Shown: positions 24,651 through 33,934 of the stretch, piece by piece
Position numbering within the stretch: position 1 is the stretch's first letter
Layout: every line of letters starts with the position of its first letter
DNA from: Ignavibacteriota bacterium
GTDB taxonomy: Bacteria; Bacteroidota; Ignavibacteria; Ignavibacteriales; Ignavibacteriaceae
Direction: 5' to 3'
Assembly: GCA_013285425.1 (NCBI GenBank)
Contig: CP053447.1
Coordinates: 3,354,001-3,418,000 of the forward strand
Length of the DNA stretch: 64,000 bases
Notes under the pieces: generated by a model
What the model was told of the DNA's origin: nothing
Database searches by the model: none
Seen by the model: the letters and a program-made list of their open reading frames with translations, nothing else
Position numbers and translations under genes: made by a program

Positions 24651-25085
24651 ATGACAAATCACGATAACAGTAACAATACAAACTCGGTTTTTGAAACAGA
24701 GATCATTGTTCGTCCCGATGATATTGATATGAACAATCATGTTCACAACTCTAAATATCTTGATTACATTCAAACCGCAAGATTTATTCAGATGCGTGAT
24801 TGTTATAAGGTTCCTATGGAGGAATATTTTGAAAGGGGATTTACCTGGTTTGCAAGCGAAGTCCAATTAAAATATAAAAGGGAAATGAAGTTTGGTGATA
24901 TTGCGGTGGTTAAAACTCAGGTTGATCAATGGAGCGGCGCACAGGTTACTATAAATGTCTGGGTCTTCAATAAATCCACCAATAAAGTTTGTGTTGAAGG
25001 AAAAATACTTTACACCCTTGTTTCAATATCTTCCGGAAGACCGGCGAGGATTCCCGAAGACATTATTGAGAGACATAGAATTTAA
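24651..25085 (+). CDS. Acyl-CoA thioesterase (4HBT family)
   Basis: 144 residues with the hotdog thioesterase motif IVRPDDIDMNNHVHNSKYLDYIQTARF, in which Asp near residue 26 is the typical catalytic residue of 4-hydroxybenzoyl-CoA-type enzymes (D-x-D-x-N-x-H-x-N-x-x-Y). The C terminus fits: VCVEGKILYTLVSISSGRPARIP. It hydrolyses acyl-CoA or acyl-ACP of unknown chain. The start codon directly follows the HisH-like stop, so the two are co-translated. Confidence 0.88.
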   Translation: MTNHDNSNNTNSVFETEIIVRPDDIDMNNHVHNSKYLDYIQTARFIQMRDCYKVPMEEYFERGFTWFASEVQLKYKREMKFGDIAVVKTQVDQWSGAQVTINVWVFNKSTNKVCVEGKILYTLVSISSGRPARIPEDIIERHRI

Positions 25086-25103
25086 TTACAAATAATTTTC
25101 GGA

Positions 25104-26537
25104 CTAAAAATCCTTGACTATAAAATCTTCGTCAAACAGATCTTTTTTAATAAAGAACTCATAGAAATTATTCTGCTTGTTTACAGGTTTGGGCGGAATG
25201 GAAAACGAAGCGATATATTTTCCAATCAGATTATTTGCGTAAAGATTATAAACAGATATTTCGTTTGGATTAGCTATGATTAAATATTTTTCTGACTGAT
25301 ATGCTCTTTCCGGAAAATGTTCTGCAAATAATTTACTTTTATAATCAGAAAATTTATTTGATGATCTGATTAGCAAAGTATCTTTTATTCTGAATAAATA
25401 TTCTTCATCGTTTTTATAAATCTCAAATTCTTCTTTCTTTATTACGGGCTCAAAATTTTTAATATCAGAATTTTCTGCAGTCTTAACCGGATTCTTATTC
25501 AGTAATGAATCAAGATATAAATTCCATTTTTCCTGTGCGGGTAAATTATTTTTATCTATTGTTTCAATCTTATTTAAATCGTTACTTGTAGAGTATTGCT
25601 TATAAAGATCAACAAACTTTTCTATTCCGATTTGTTTAATCAGGAAATCAGTATAAAGCCCTGAAACCGGATATGAAATTGAAGCATCTGTATTTAGAAA
25701 ATATTTTCTGCTCAGCAGCTCAGGATAATCTGCAAAATCTGATTTTACGATAAAGACCCCGGTTTCTAAAACAGTATTTGCGGCTAATCCGCCGCGCCCT
25801 CCAAACGCAACAGCCAAGCCTTCCTGAAGAAAGGGATGAGTATATAGCGGCACTTCTTTTAATTTAAAATTGATAAGAAAATGTTCAATTTCGTGATAAT
25901 GAGTGTTGTAGGTAGTTACAATATAGTCCTGTGCAAGAATGTACATCCCACGGGTAACAAATCCGCTTACTCTTTGAATTTCGTTTTGGTCTTTGCATAA
26001 AAAATAACAAATCTTCTTTTGTTTGATTTGATTGATCTGCTCGTCAGAAAATTTCATAAGGCTAAACATTCTGCTGACGAATGATTCAAGCTGATTAATC
26101 GAGTAATTATTAAATAAAGTTTCATCGCTGATGTAAAATTTAAAATGATCAGATTCTTTTGTCCGCCAATTTCGTGAATAAAAGAAAGGTTTTGAAACGA
26201 TAGATGAATCCTTCAGATAGTATTCTTTTAAAATATTTTCAGAAGGGATGGAAATTGTTAACAGACAGTAATCATCTTCTACTAATTCTGTTTTAAAATC
26301 AAACTTTAGGTTTGTATCTATCTTTGGAAATTCATTTGCGATGAAAAATTTATTCTTTACATCTTTATATGTAATCCCGAATCTGTTTGTTGTTTCAAAC
26401 TCCTGAGACAAAATATATTTAGTAATCTCCGGTGAGTTTGAGACAAGAAAATTAGCAATGGCTCTCAATCTTTCATCAGAAATACTTTGAGCTGAAATAA
26501 TTACTGAAAGGATCAAACAAAGAAAGATAGTTTTCAT
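25104..26537 (-). CDS. Secreted HExxH (gluzincin-type) metallopeptidase-like protein
   Basis: 477 residues with a signal peptide (MKTIFLCLILSVIISAQS). A zinc-binding HEIEH motif is at residues 215-219, with a likely third ligand E239 in HPFLQEGLAVAFGG, the arrangement of the MA-clan (gluzincin) metallopeptidases. The N-terminal 190 residues and the C-terminal 200, strand-rich, are of no known family. The HExxH reading makes it a candidate peptidase, but no substrate is suggested. Monocistronic. Confidence 0.75.
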   Translation of the reverse strand: MKTIFLCLILSVIISAQSISDERLRAIANFLVSNSPEITKYILSQEFETTNRFGITYKDVKNKFFIANEFPKIDTNLKFDFKTELVEDDYCLLTISIPSENILKEYYLKDSSIVSKPFFYSRNWRTKESDHFKFYISDETLFNNYSINQLESFVSRMFSLMKFSDEQINQIKQKKICYFLCKDQNEIQRVSGFVTRGMYILAQDYIVTTYNTHYHEIEHFLINFKLKEVPLYTHPFLQEGLAVAFGGRGGLAANTVLETGVFIVKSDFADYPELLSRKYFLNTDASISYPVSGLYTDFLIKQIGIEKFVDLYKQYSTSNDLNKIETIDKNNLPAQEKWNLYLDSLLNKNPVKTAENSDIKNFEPVIKKEEFEIYKNDEEYLFRIKDTLLIRSSNKFSDYKSKLFAEHFPERAYQSEKYLIIANPNEISVYNLYANNLIGKYIASFSIPPKPVNKQNNFYEFFIKKDLFDEDFIVKDF

Positions 26538-26594
26538 AACCGGCTTTTATAATTGATAATGAAAACTTAAAATTAATTACCGATTAAAAATACC

Positions 26595-27485
26595 CTAAAA
26601 AAATCCTAACTGTTCTCTGAACTCTTCGTAGATCCGGTCGTTTTTGGGAAGCGCACCTTCAAGTTTGCAGATTTCATTTGCAAACTCATTTGCAAGTTTG
26701 TTAATGAATGTGTTTTCCTGTCCTTGAAGATATCCGATACACAGTATAGCAGAAAAAGCATCACCGGCACCGGTTGTATCAATAACTTTTACATCAACAC
26801 TTGAGTAATCAAATCTTTTACCATTTTCAAAAATCGAAGAGCCGTTTTTCCCTCTCGTTACAGCAATCATATTGATTCCAAACTTTTCCATCAGTTCGTA
26901 TGCAGCTTTTTCCGTGTTGTAATCAGATTGTAAAAACAAATCATTAAGTATGTGCATTTCCTGATAATTTACTTTTATGAAATCTGCTGCCATCAATGTA
27001 GATGTTAAAATATCTTCGTCGTAAAAGTTCTCGCGCAGGTTGAGATCAGCAAAATATTTCACTCCTCTGTTAAACAGAGATTGAATAGTATTTCTGGAAA
27101 TTTCAGACCGTTGTGCAAGCGTTCCAAAATAAAGACAATCAGTTTCCGAGTTTATCAGATTTTCATTTTCTTCATTAAGCTCTATGTAATCGAAAGCTGA
27201 ATCAGAATCTATATTAAACTTAGGCTCACCATCTTGATTAAGCTGAACATTTGCTTTGCCGGTAGAACGGAGATTGTCTTGTTGAATATAGTCAAGTGAA
27301 ATTTGAGCAAGCTTTAATTCACTGGCTGCTTTATTACCTAAAACATCCTTACCAACGCGGCTGATAATATTTCCGCTATCGGTTAGTTTTTTTATATGGT
27401 AAATAAAATTAAGCGGGGCGCCGCCAAGCTTCTTGTGGCTAGGGTAGATATCAAATAGTATCTCTCCAATAGAAGTTATATTCAT
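26595..27485 (-). CDS. PfkB-family carbohydrate kinase
   Basis: 296 residues. N-terminal GEILFDIYPSHKKLGGAPLN (the GG motif and Asp of sugar binding) and C-terminal VIDTTGAGDAFSA (residues 234-246), with the catalytic base D242, mark a ribokinase/PfkB fold kinase of the fructokinase-like type. It phosphorylates a sugar, probably fructose or a similar hexose, in the cytoplasm; the exact sugar cannot be read. It is transcribed in the same direction as the metallopeptidase, 57 bases upstream of it. Confidence 0.9.
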   Translation of the reverse strand: MNITSIGEILFDIYPSHKKLGGAPLNFIYHIKKLTDSGNIISRVGKDVLGNKAASELKLAQISLDYIQQDNLRSTGKANVQLNQDGEPKFNIDSDSAFDYIELNEENENLINSETDCLYFGTLAQRSEISRNTIQSLFNRGVKYFADLNLRENFYDEDILTSTLMAADFIKVNYQEMHILNDLFLQSDYNTEKAAYELMEKFGINMIAVTRGKNGSSIFENGKRFDYSSVDVKVIDTTGAGDAFSAILCIGYLQGQENTFINKLANEFANEICKLEGALPKNDRIYEEFREQLGFF

Positions 27486-27852
27486 AAAATGGAAATTATT
27501 GTATCCTATAATTTGTTTAACTGTTACTAATTAATATGATAACTAAAAAAATATTTATCAACATAAAACTTTACAAAAAATAAATAATCCCAAGAATAAT
27601 GCCTGAGATTATTTTTGCAAATATTAAAAATATTTCCTTAAACAGGCAATTTTTAGTAAGTTCTCAGGTAACTTCTTCCTTTTTATAATAATCTATACAA
27701 ACGCAATAACAACCTGTCCTGTTAGACAAAACTGAAGTTTGTTAATATATAAATCAATAAAATAAAATATTTTACCGCTTAAAATTCTTAGCAGCTCCGA
27801 ATGTTGTATTTTTACTAACAGCTTAACACGAATTTTTTTAAGGAAGCATCAA
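27486..27852. other. 367-base intergenic region between divergent genes
   Basis: Very AT-rich. A weak inverted repeat AATAATC (27583-27589) and GATTATT (27607-27613) is followed by TTT, too weak to call. No coding text found. It should contain promoters for the kinase (minus) and the methyltransferase (plus). Confidence 0.5.
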
Positions 27853-28605
27853 ATGCAGAAGACCGACTACTCCATAATTGCCCAAACATACAACAATCGA
27901 TATAAAGAAGATTATTTGCCCAATATTGAAAAGTTATTGGAACAAATAATCATAAAGAACGAATACAAGGCAGTTCTGGAAGCCGGATGCGGAACAGGGA
28001 AGTGGATAAAATCTTTCAAAGAATTAAATCTTAAAGTGTTTGGTTTGGATTATTCCAAAGAGATGTTGAAAATTTTTAAGAAGGAAGATTCAAATGCTCA
28101 AATAATTAATGCAGATGCCTGCGGCATTCCGTTAAAAAGCGATTCTGTTGATTTAATTTTTTGTGTTAATGCAATTCATCATTTCCCGGATAAGAAGAAG
28201 TTTATTGCTGAATGTAAAAGAACATTGAAGCAAAACGGAACGATTGCTGTGTTTGGGGTTGATCCGCATATAGATAATGAATGGTATGTTTATGATTATT
28301 TTGAAAATGTATATAAGAATGATTTAATGAGATTCGTTTCGGTAGATTTAATTAAAACATTTTTGAATGAAGCTGGTTTTAATGAAATTAATCTAAGTAT
28401 AGCAGAAAAAGTTTTTAACGAACGAATTGGAGATGAAGTATTCAATGATCCGTTTTTGATAAAAAATCATAGCTCTCAGCTTGCAAATCTATCAGAACAA
28501 GAATATGAAAATGGAATTGAAAAAATAAAAACACAGATAAACAATAACCCAAATACAGTTTTTAAAACATCAATTAACTTTTATATTGTTAGTGCAAAAA
28601 AATAA
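27853..28605 (+). CDS. Class I SAM-dependent methyltransferase
   Basis: 250 residues. Motif I is VLEAGCGTGKWIKSF near residue 39; motif II follows as VFGLDYSKEMLK; post-II reads VDLIFCVNAIHHFPDKKKF; motif III is ECKRTLKQNGTIAVFG. This is the Methyltransf_11 pattern (UbiE/small molecule type). The substrate is unknown. AAGGAAGC precedes the ATG. Stands alone. Confidence 0.9.
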   Translation: MQKTDYSIIAQTYNNRYKEDYLPNIEKLLEQIIIKNEYKAVLEAGCGTGKWIKSFKELNLKVFGLDYSKEMLKIFKKEDSNAQIINADACGIPLKSDSVDLIFCVNAIHHFPDKKKFIAECKRTLKQNGTIAVFGVDPHIDNEWYVYDYFENVYKNDLMRFVSVDLIKTFLNEAGFNEINLSIAEKVFNERIGDEVFNDPFLIKNHSSQLANLSEQEYENGIEKIKTQINNNPNTVFKTSINFYIVSAKK

Positions 28606-28972
28606 AACAGAACACCATTATTAGCTATAAACATATTCATAATAATTAATTTCATAAAACAAGCAGAACAAATAATCCAATACCCCTGTTTGTGAAATAA
28701 TGTCAAATCGCAAATACTTTATACGGGTTGGCTTTTTGCGGAAGTTCAGCGATTCTCCCGAGCTGCTGAAAGTGTATGAAAACAGAATAAGGTTTCAATG
28801 GATTATTTAATTCCTTCTCACAATTAAGAACAACTTTTATACTGCTTCTTTGATATGAAAAGCAGATGGATTTTGCGGTTTGTTTTCGTTGATATTTGAA
28901 GCAATATCGAGCCATTCTGAATGGAATATTATTTGACAATAACAATCGACAAAAAAAGCAGGCATCTTTTCT
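28606..28972. other. 367-base intergenic region
   Basis: No gene, repeat or terminator I can support; short open frames here have no coding character. Serves as the upstream region of the acyl-CoA dehydrogenase gene. Confidence 0.5.
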
Positions 28973-30115
28973 ATGTTTGAATTTAAGTTTACCGATGAGC
29001 AGAATATGCTCCGAGAAATGGTTCGGGAATTTACCATTAACGAGATTAAACCAATAGCAGCTAAAATTGATGAAGAAGGATATATCCCTAAAGAGTTAAT
29101 TCAAAAAATGGCTGAGCTTGGATTTTTAGGAGTATCCTTTCCCGAAGAATATGGCGGCGGCGGTTTTGGAGAAGTTGGTTATTGTTTAATGCAGGAAGAA
29201 ATTGCCCGGGGTTGTATGAGTACTGCAACTTTTATTGGGGCACATCAGTCAATCGGAACAAATGCTATTTTTAATGGAGCGGATGAAGAACAAAGAAAAA
29301 AATATATTCCTCCTTTGGCATCCGGAGAAAAAATTGCAGCATTCGGTCTAACCGAAGCACAGGCTGGTTCTGATTCGTTTCATCTGAAGACAAAGGCTGA
29401 AATGAACGGAGATGAATGGATAATTAATGGCGAAAAATTATGGATAACAAACGGGGGTATCGCCGATGTTATTTCTCTGTTTGCAAGAACTGAAAAAGGA
29501 ATTTCTTTGTTTTATGTGGAAACAAACACTCCGGGTTTTAAAGCAGGACCACCGGAAAAGAAAATGGGAATAAGGGGCAGTGTAACAAATGCTTTAAGTT
29601 TTGAAGATATGCATATACCAAAAGAAAATTTAATCGGGAAAGATGGTCGTGGTTTTATATATGCAATGAAAACTCTTGATGCCGGAAGATTAGGATTGGG
29701 TGCCGCCTGTCTTGGAGTTTCAAAAGAGCTGCTTGAATTATCTACAAAATATGCAAAAGAGAGAATTCAGTTTGATCAGCCAATTGCACAGTTTCAGGCA
29801 ATACAATTTATGCTTGCCGAAATGGCGGTTATGATTTACAATATGGAATCCATCGTTTATAGAACTGCTGTTGATTATGATTTGAAGAAAGATATTTCAA
29901 GACAATCAGCAATCGTTAAATATTATTGTTCGGAATCGCTGGATAAGATAGTAGATTTTGCAGTTCAGATTCATGGTGGTATGGGTTATTCACAAGAGCT
30001 TTCTATTGAAAGAACTTATCGTGATAGCCGTATTAACAGGATTTTTGAGGGAACGAATGAGATACAAAAAGGAATTATTGCAAGAGAATTAATTAAGAAA
30101 AACGGAAAAGTTTAA
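28973..30115 (+). CDS. Acyl-CoA dehydrogenase
   Basis: 380 residues, the standard length. The family marks are present: the FAD-binding segment AFGLTEAQAGSD, then EKLWITNGG near residue 155, QFDQPIAQFQAIQFMLAEM near 265, and the C-terminal YRDSRINRIFEGTNEIQKGIIAREL. In butyryl/short-chain types the catalytic base is a Glu near the end (here YRDSRINRIFEGTNE, E near 363). It oxidises an acyl-CoA to the 2-enoyl-CoA; chain length is not readable. It stands alone; no other beta-oxidation gene is in the window. Confidence 0.93.
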   Translation: MFEFKFTDEQNMLREMVREFTINEIKPIAAKIDEEGYIPKELIQKMAELGFLGVSFPEEYGGGGFGEVGYCLMQEEIARGCMSTATFIGAHQSIGTNAIFNGADEEQRKKYIPPLASGEKIAAFGLTEAQAGSDSFHLKTKAEMNGDEWIINGEKLWITNGGIADVISLFARTEKGISLFYVETNTPGFKAGPPEKKMGIRGSVTNALSFEDMHIPKENLIGKDGRGFIYAMKTLDAGRLGLGAACLGVSKELLELSTKYAKERIQFDQPIAQFQAIQFMLAEMAVMIYNMESIVYRTAVDYDLKKDISRQSAIVKYYCSESLDKIVDFAVQIHGGMGYSQELSIERTYRDSRINRIFEGTNEIQKGIIARELIKKNGKV

Positions 30116-30143
30116 TTGATTTAGTAATATCTGGAGAGAAGAA

Positions 30144-30407
30144 ATGCCAGTAAAAAAAACAACAAAAAAGACTGCTGCAGTTAAAGCAAAATCAAAGCCT
30201 GCTAAGCTTTATTATTATCGGATCTTTTTTGATGATAATGAAAAGAAAAATTATATGAAAAGCGTGTTGACTCATAAGCAGGTGGAAAGATACCTTAATG
30301 CTTATAAGAAAACTCATCAGAAGTTCCTCAACTCAGAGTTTGTTGAATACCTGAAAAAATATGATAAAAAAACCGAGATGATTGAAATAAGCGATATATC
30401 GTACTAA
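30144..30407 (+). CDS. Small lysine-rich hypothetical protein
   Basis: 87 residues. A disordered, very basic N terminus (PVKKTTKKTAAVKAKSK) is followed by a compact part (YYYRIFFDDNEKKNYMKSVL). Ribosome-binding site GGAGAGAA. The tail resembles histone-like or ribosomal basic extensions, so nucleic-acid binding is plausible but unproven. It lies 28 bases after the acyl-CoA dehydrogenase gene and before a strong terminator, so it probably shares that transcript. Confidence 0.75.
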   Translation: MPVKKTTKKTAAVKAKSKPAKLYYYRIFFDDNEKKNYMKSVLTHKQVERYLNAYKKTHQKFLNSEFVEYLKKYDKKTEMIEISDISY

Positions 30408-30430
30408 AGTTACCGTATTCTCGCTTTACA

Positions 30431-30480
30431 TTCCCGGCAGATTGTTTGTGCCTCCTTCAATCTGCCAGGGAATTTTTTTT
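30431..30480 (+). terminator. Rho-independent terminator
   Basis: TTCCCGGCAGATTG (30431-30444) pairs with CAATCTGCCAGGGAA (30458-30472), with one bulged A, followed by a run of eight T. It lies 24 bases after the lysine-rich gene's stop. Confidence 0.9.
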
Positions 30481-30569
30481 GTTTTTAATTTTCACTCGTT
30501 CTTAATATATCTAAATTTGTTCAGCAAAAAATAATTTACTTTTTATCAATCTTTATAAAGGTTAAAAGT

Positions 30570-31793
30570 ATGAAATCCTACTTATATATACTTACCGTAT
30601 CAATTCTAATTTCAACTTCATTTATCACTGCACAAGAAAAAAACAAGGGAGTATTTACCGAGCCAAAGCCCGGATATTATTTTGAAGTTAGAAAAATGAT
30701 CGACGAGTTTAACAATCCGCCCAAAGAAAAAAGGGAAATGTTTAGACTTGATTTCTCAGGGATTGATTTTCCCAAATCAAAAGAAGAGTTTAAGTATTAC
30801 TGGCATTCTGATCCTGTTAATCAAGGTCAGACTGGTACCTGCTGGTCTTTTTCTACAACATCATTTTTTGAATCAGAGGTCTATCGTTTAACCGGAAAAA
30901 AAGTTACACTTTCCCAAATGTTTACCGCTTATTGGGAGTACGTTGAAAAAGTAACTGAATTTGTTCGCACCCGCGGTAAATCTCTTGTAGGCGAAGGTTC
31001 TGAAGCAAATGCTGTTACAAGAATATATAAAAAATATGGTACGGTACCACGGGAATCGTATTCCGGTTTGCTGCCAGAACAAAAAGCCTATGATCATAGT
31101 AAACTTATTAAAGAGATTAATGGATATTTAAATAGTGTTAAAGAATCAAATGCATGGGATGAGAATGAAGTTATTAGTGTAGTTAAATCAATTCTTAATT
31201 ATTATATGACAGTACCCCCAACAGAAGTTGTTGTTGAAGGAAAAAAATATTCACCGAAAGAATATCTTTCAAATTATCTAAAATTAAATCCGGATGACTA
31301 TGTTGATGTTCTGTCGTATATGCAGAAACCATACTGGCAGCAAGTTGAGTATCAGGTTCCTGACAACTGGTGGCACAGTAAAGATTACTACAATGTTCCG
31401 CTTGATGACTTTATGAAAATAATTAAAAACGCAATTAAGAATGGTTACACAATGTCAATTGGAGGGGATGTAAGCGAAGCAGGATACGATAGCTGGACAA
31501 AATCTGCTGTTGTTCCTACATTTGATATACCTTCAGAGTATATTGATGAGAATGCAAGACAATTCCGTTTCAGTAATGAAACAACAACTGATGATCACGG
31601 AATTCATTTAGTTGGCTATCAGGAAAAAAACGGAAACACATGGTTTTTAATAAAAGATTCCGGCTCAGGATCTTTTAATACTGGCGACAAAGGATATTAT
31701 TTCTATCACGAAGATTATGTTAAGCTGAAGATAATGGATTTTATGGTTCATAAAGATGCGTTTAAAGATTATTTGTCAAAGTTTACTAAATAA
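30570..31793 (+). CDS. C1-family cysteine peptidase (bleomycin hydrolase/PepC type), exported
   Basis: 407 residues with a signal peptide (ISTSFITAQ, cleavage near 22). The active site is NQGQTGTCWSFS, with the oxyanion Gln86 and Cys91. His343 lies in DDHGIHLVGY. The third position, usually Asn in the papain family (NSWG), is Asp363 in FLIKDSGSG. A long insert (about 110-250) fits the bleomycin hydrolase branch. An aminopeptidase or endopeptidase role outside the cytoplasm is inferred. Ribosome-binding site AAAGGTTAAAAGT is weak. Confidence 0.88.
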   Translation: MKSYLYILTVSILISTSFITAQEKNKGVFTEPKPGYYFEVRKMIDEFNNPPKEKREMFRLDFSGIDFPKSKEEFKYYWHSDPVNQGQTGTCWSFSTTSFFESEVYRLTGKKVTLSQMFTAYWEYVEKVTEFVRTRGKSLVGEGSEANAVTRIYKKYGTVPRESYSGLLPEQKAYDHSKLIKEINGYLNSVKESNAWDENEVISVVKSILNYYMTVPPTEVVVEGKKYSPKEYLSNYLKLNPDDYVDVLSYMQKPYWQQVEYQVPDNWWHSKDYYNVPLDDFMKIIKNAIKNGYTMSIGGDVSEAGYDSWTKSAVVPTFDIPSEYIDENARQFRFSNETTTDDHGIHLVGYQEKNGNTWFLIKDSGSGSFNTGDKGYYFYHEDYVKLKIMDFMVHKDAFKDYLSKFTK

Positions 31794-31800
31794 ATTGTTC

Positions 31801-31883
31801 AATGGTGCACTGATTCTTATGATTTATTATGATCTGCACCGATCATAATTAATCTTAATCATCTTAAAAATCAGTGTGCCATT
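31801..31883. repeat. Nested inverted repeats after the C1 peptidase gene
   Basis: An outer imperfect repeat AATGGTGCACTGATT (31801-31815) and AATCAGTGTGCCATT (31869-31883) encloses a perfect inner one, ATTATGATC (31826-31834) and GATCATAAT (31841-31849). Together they could form a large branched hairpin at the 3' end of the peptidase gene, with TATTATTATTA after it. It could be a terminator or the end of a small mobile repeat. Confidence 0.6.
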
Positions 31884-31915
31884 ATTATTATTAAATATTA
31901 ATACCGCTGTTTTAT

Positions 31916-32056
31916 ATGTATGATTTTATTTTCAAACCTTTCAATGAAATGACCGAAGAAGATTACAATCAAGTCGGATTCAAATCTAAATTAGAAATTC
32001 ATCAACAATTGTTGACTAGAAGAAATCAGAATGAGATAAACCACTTTATATTTTAA
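31916..32056 (+). pseudogene. Truncated gatE copy (46 codons)
   Basis: Residues 1-14 (MYDFIFKPFNEMTE) equal those of the full gatE at 34209, and residues 15-34 (EDYNQVGFKSKLEIHQQLLT) are clearly homologous with six changes. The first 43 bases are identical to gatE; after that there are many synonymous changes, so this is not a recent plain copy. After residue 34 it departs into unrelated text and stops at 32056, before the amidotransferase core. Confidence 0.85.
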
Positions 32057-32332
32057 TAATTGATTAAAAAATAATTCATACTAAAAGTTTCGGTATAAAT
32101 TACTTCTTAGTTGAAAAAGTTTAATTAAAAGAGACTCCAAATAATTAATAATTTTGTAATAACAAAAAAAACAAAAACAATTAAATGGAGTCTCAAGATG
32201 AAAATTAAAAAAACCTAAACCAAAATCTTGATTTCATGAGAATCAATCTTTTGAAACACAACTAAGTTTGTTCGGCAATTTTATTATAAACATTTATTTC
32301 AAATCAATTAAAGTAGTCTAAAGTATTATAAG
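32057..32332. other. Possible mobile-element remnant between gatE fragment and membrane gene
   Basis: Contains a perfect 9-bp inverted repeat GAGACTCCA (32131-32139) and TGGAGTCTC (32186-32194), followed at 32198 by an ATG whose frame reads MKIKKT and stops; the next 80 bases carry broken peptide-like text (NQNLDFMRINLLKHN) in another frame. This fits a decayed transposase start, but I cannot name the family. Confidence 0.35.
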
Positions 32333-33934
32333 TTATTTTCTTCGTATTAAATAAACTGCCCCATCATCTAGACGCCTAACTAATTGAAAGTCAGCAATCA
32401 TCATTAAATCTTCAATTTTAAATAGACTGGGTTTGAGATAACTATATCTATTAAACCAAACCAGATAAGAATTATTTTCCTTTGGCCATAATCCTTTTAA
32501 ATGTAAGATATTTTTTGTCTCTTTATAAGAGGATAGTCCATTGAATAATTCAGAATTATAAGGACTTATTTCAGATATAATATTCGTTAAAATATAAAGA
32601 GCATATGGCTCATTTGAATATATTAAAGTTCCATTTGTTGGTTGAATATCTTTCTGAAAATATTTAACAGTTTGATTCTCCTTCCAGTAATATTCATTAT
32701 ATCCCAACTCTCGTATCACTTCATTTCCCCAGAGTGGCGTTGTAATCTTAGAATAATTGGGAAACAATAAAAGTACCCAAAGAAATATTATGGCTGATAG
32801 TACAATAATCCTATAGGTCTTATGTGAATAAGTTTTTATTAGAAAGCTAAATGCTTTCAACACTAAGATGAGAAGAAAAACAGTTATTGGAATAAATACA
32901 GGTGAAAGTAGCCTATTACCTATTGTATTGTATGCAACAGTAGTTGAAGAAAATATTAGAAAAAGTAAATAAATGATTATGACAGAAATTAAATTGAAGT
33001 ATTTTACTAATATCCTCAATATTTTCTTTCGATTTAACAATATTATCCAAACAACTAGTAGTCCAGCTATAATTAAGAGAAGAGCAAAAATGGATGAATC
33101 AAAAAAAACTCTCTTCGGGCTGTACCATGATAAAATAGTATTATAAGTAAAACTTATATTTTGCCATAAAGAAAATTTCGAAGTTGGTCTGCTTCCTGCA
33201 AAAGTACCTGATAAAAAATAATTTCTAATTAAATATACCGTAATTGGAATTATGGAAATTGAAACAAAAACTGCTAAATCTTTTAATCTCAAAGAGATTT
33301 TATTTTTGTTCAGTAATATAATAGTGGAAGCCCCAGTGATAATTAAAAACACCCCAATATATCGGGTGAGACATGCAAGGGCTACTGTGAATGAAAGAAT
33401 TAAGAGTGTGATTAAATTTTGTCTTTCTATATATAACTCTATAATAATTAAATAAACTAATACTAAAAGAATAAAAAGAGGTTCGCTCATGGCTAGTAGG
33501 GTAACAACTGTCAATGGGACTCCAAACAAAATTGTTGATGTTCCTAGCAACGAAAGTATTACCGATGAATTCATATATTTAAATATTAGCAAACCTGTTA
33601 GGTATATAATTATCCCAAATAGAATAGCATTAAAAATACCGACTGAGTTAATGGGGTCTATTCCTATACTCAAATCAATTGAGGCTAAACATATTGGATA
33701 AAGTGGGGGATATAAAACTAACGGGTTATTATTGAAAATTGTTATACCACTGCCAGATACTATGCTTCGAGCAGCAGCTATATAATTAACAGAATCTGGT
33801 GTTATCCCTATCTGAGAAGATTTTGTTGAGTTTAGTATATTAATAAAACCAAAGATGCTCAATATGGTGAGTAAAAATAAGAACCCCCATCTTTTTTCTT
33901 TATAAGAGAACTTCTTTATCGAAAATAATGTCAT
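32333..33934 (-). CDS. Multi-pass membrane glycosyltransferase-like protein (GT-C, PMT/ArnT-like)
   Basis: 533 residues with roughly a dozen hydrophobic segments. An acidic residue near the start of the first periplasmic loop (ITPDSVNYIAAARSIVSGSG, about residues 40-60), the following LYPPLYP motif and a soluble C-terminal part (about 430-533) match the GT-C fold of protein/lipid glycosyltransferases such as the PMT or ArnT families. These transfer a sugar from a polyprenyl phosphate donor at the outer face of the membrane. Strand and AT-rich codon use differ from the flanking gat genes, and it sits between the two gatE copies, so it may have been inserted. Confidence 0.7.
   Translation of the reverse strand: MTLFSIKKFSYKEKRWGFLFLLTILSIFGFINILNSTKSSQIGITPDSVNYIAAARSIVSGSGITIFNNNPLVLYPPLYPICLASIDLSIGIDPINSVGIFNAILFGIIIYLTGLLIFKYMNSSVILSLLGTSTILFGVPLTVVTLLAMSEPLFILLVLVYLIIIELYIERQNLITLLILSFTVALACLTRYIGVFLIITGASTIILLNKNKISLRLKDLAVFVSISIIPITVYLIRNYFLSGTFAGSRPTSKFSLWQNISFTYNTILSWYSPKRVFFDSSIFALLLIIAGLLVVWIILLNRKKILRILVKYFNLISVIIIYLLFLIFSSTTVAYNTIGNRLLSPVFIPITVFLLILVLKAFSFLIKTYSHKTYRIIVLSAIIFLWVLLLFPNYSKITTPLWGNEVIRELGYNEYYWKENQTVKYFQKDIQPTNGTLIYSNEPYALYILTNIISEISPYNSELFNGLSSYKETKNILHLKGLWPKENNSYLVWFNRYSYLKPSLFKIEDLMMIADFQLVRRLDDGAVYLIRRK

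Noticed and set aside
27583..27613. AATAATC...GATTATTTTT as a terminator
   Set aside because: Short weak stem with a 17-base loop and in the upstream region of both flanking genes.
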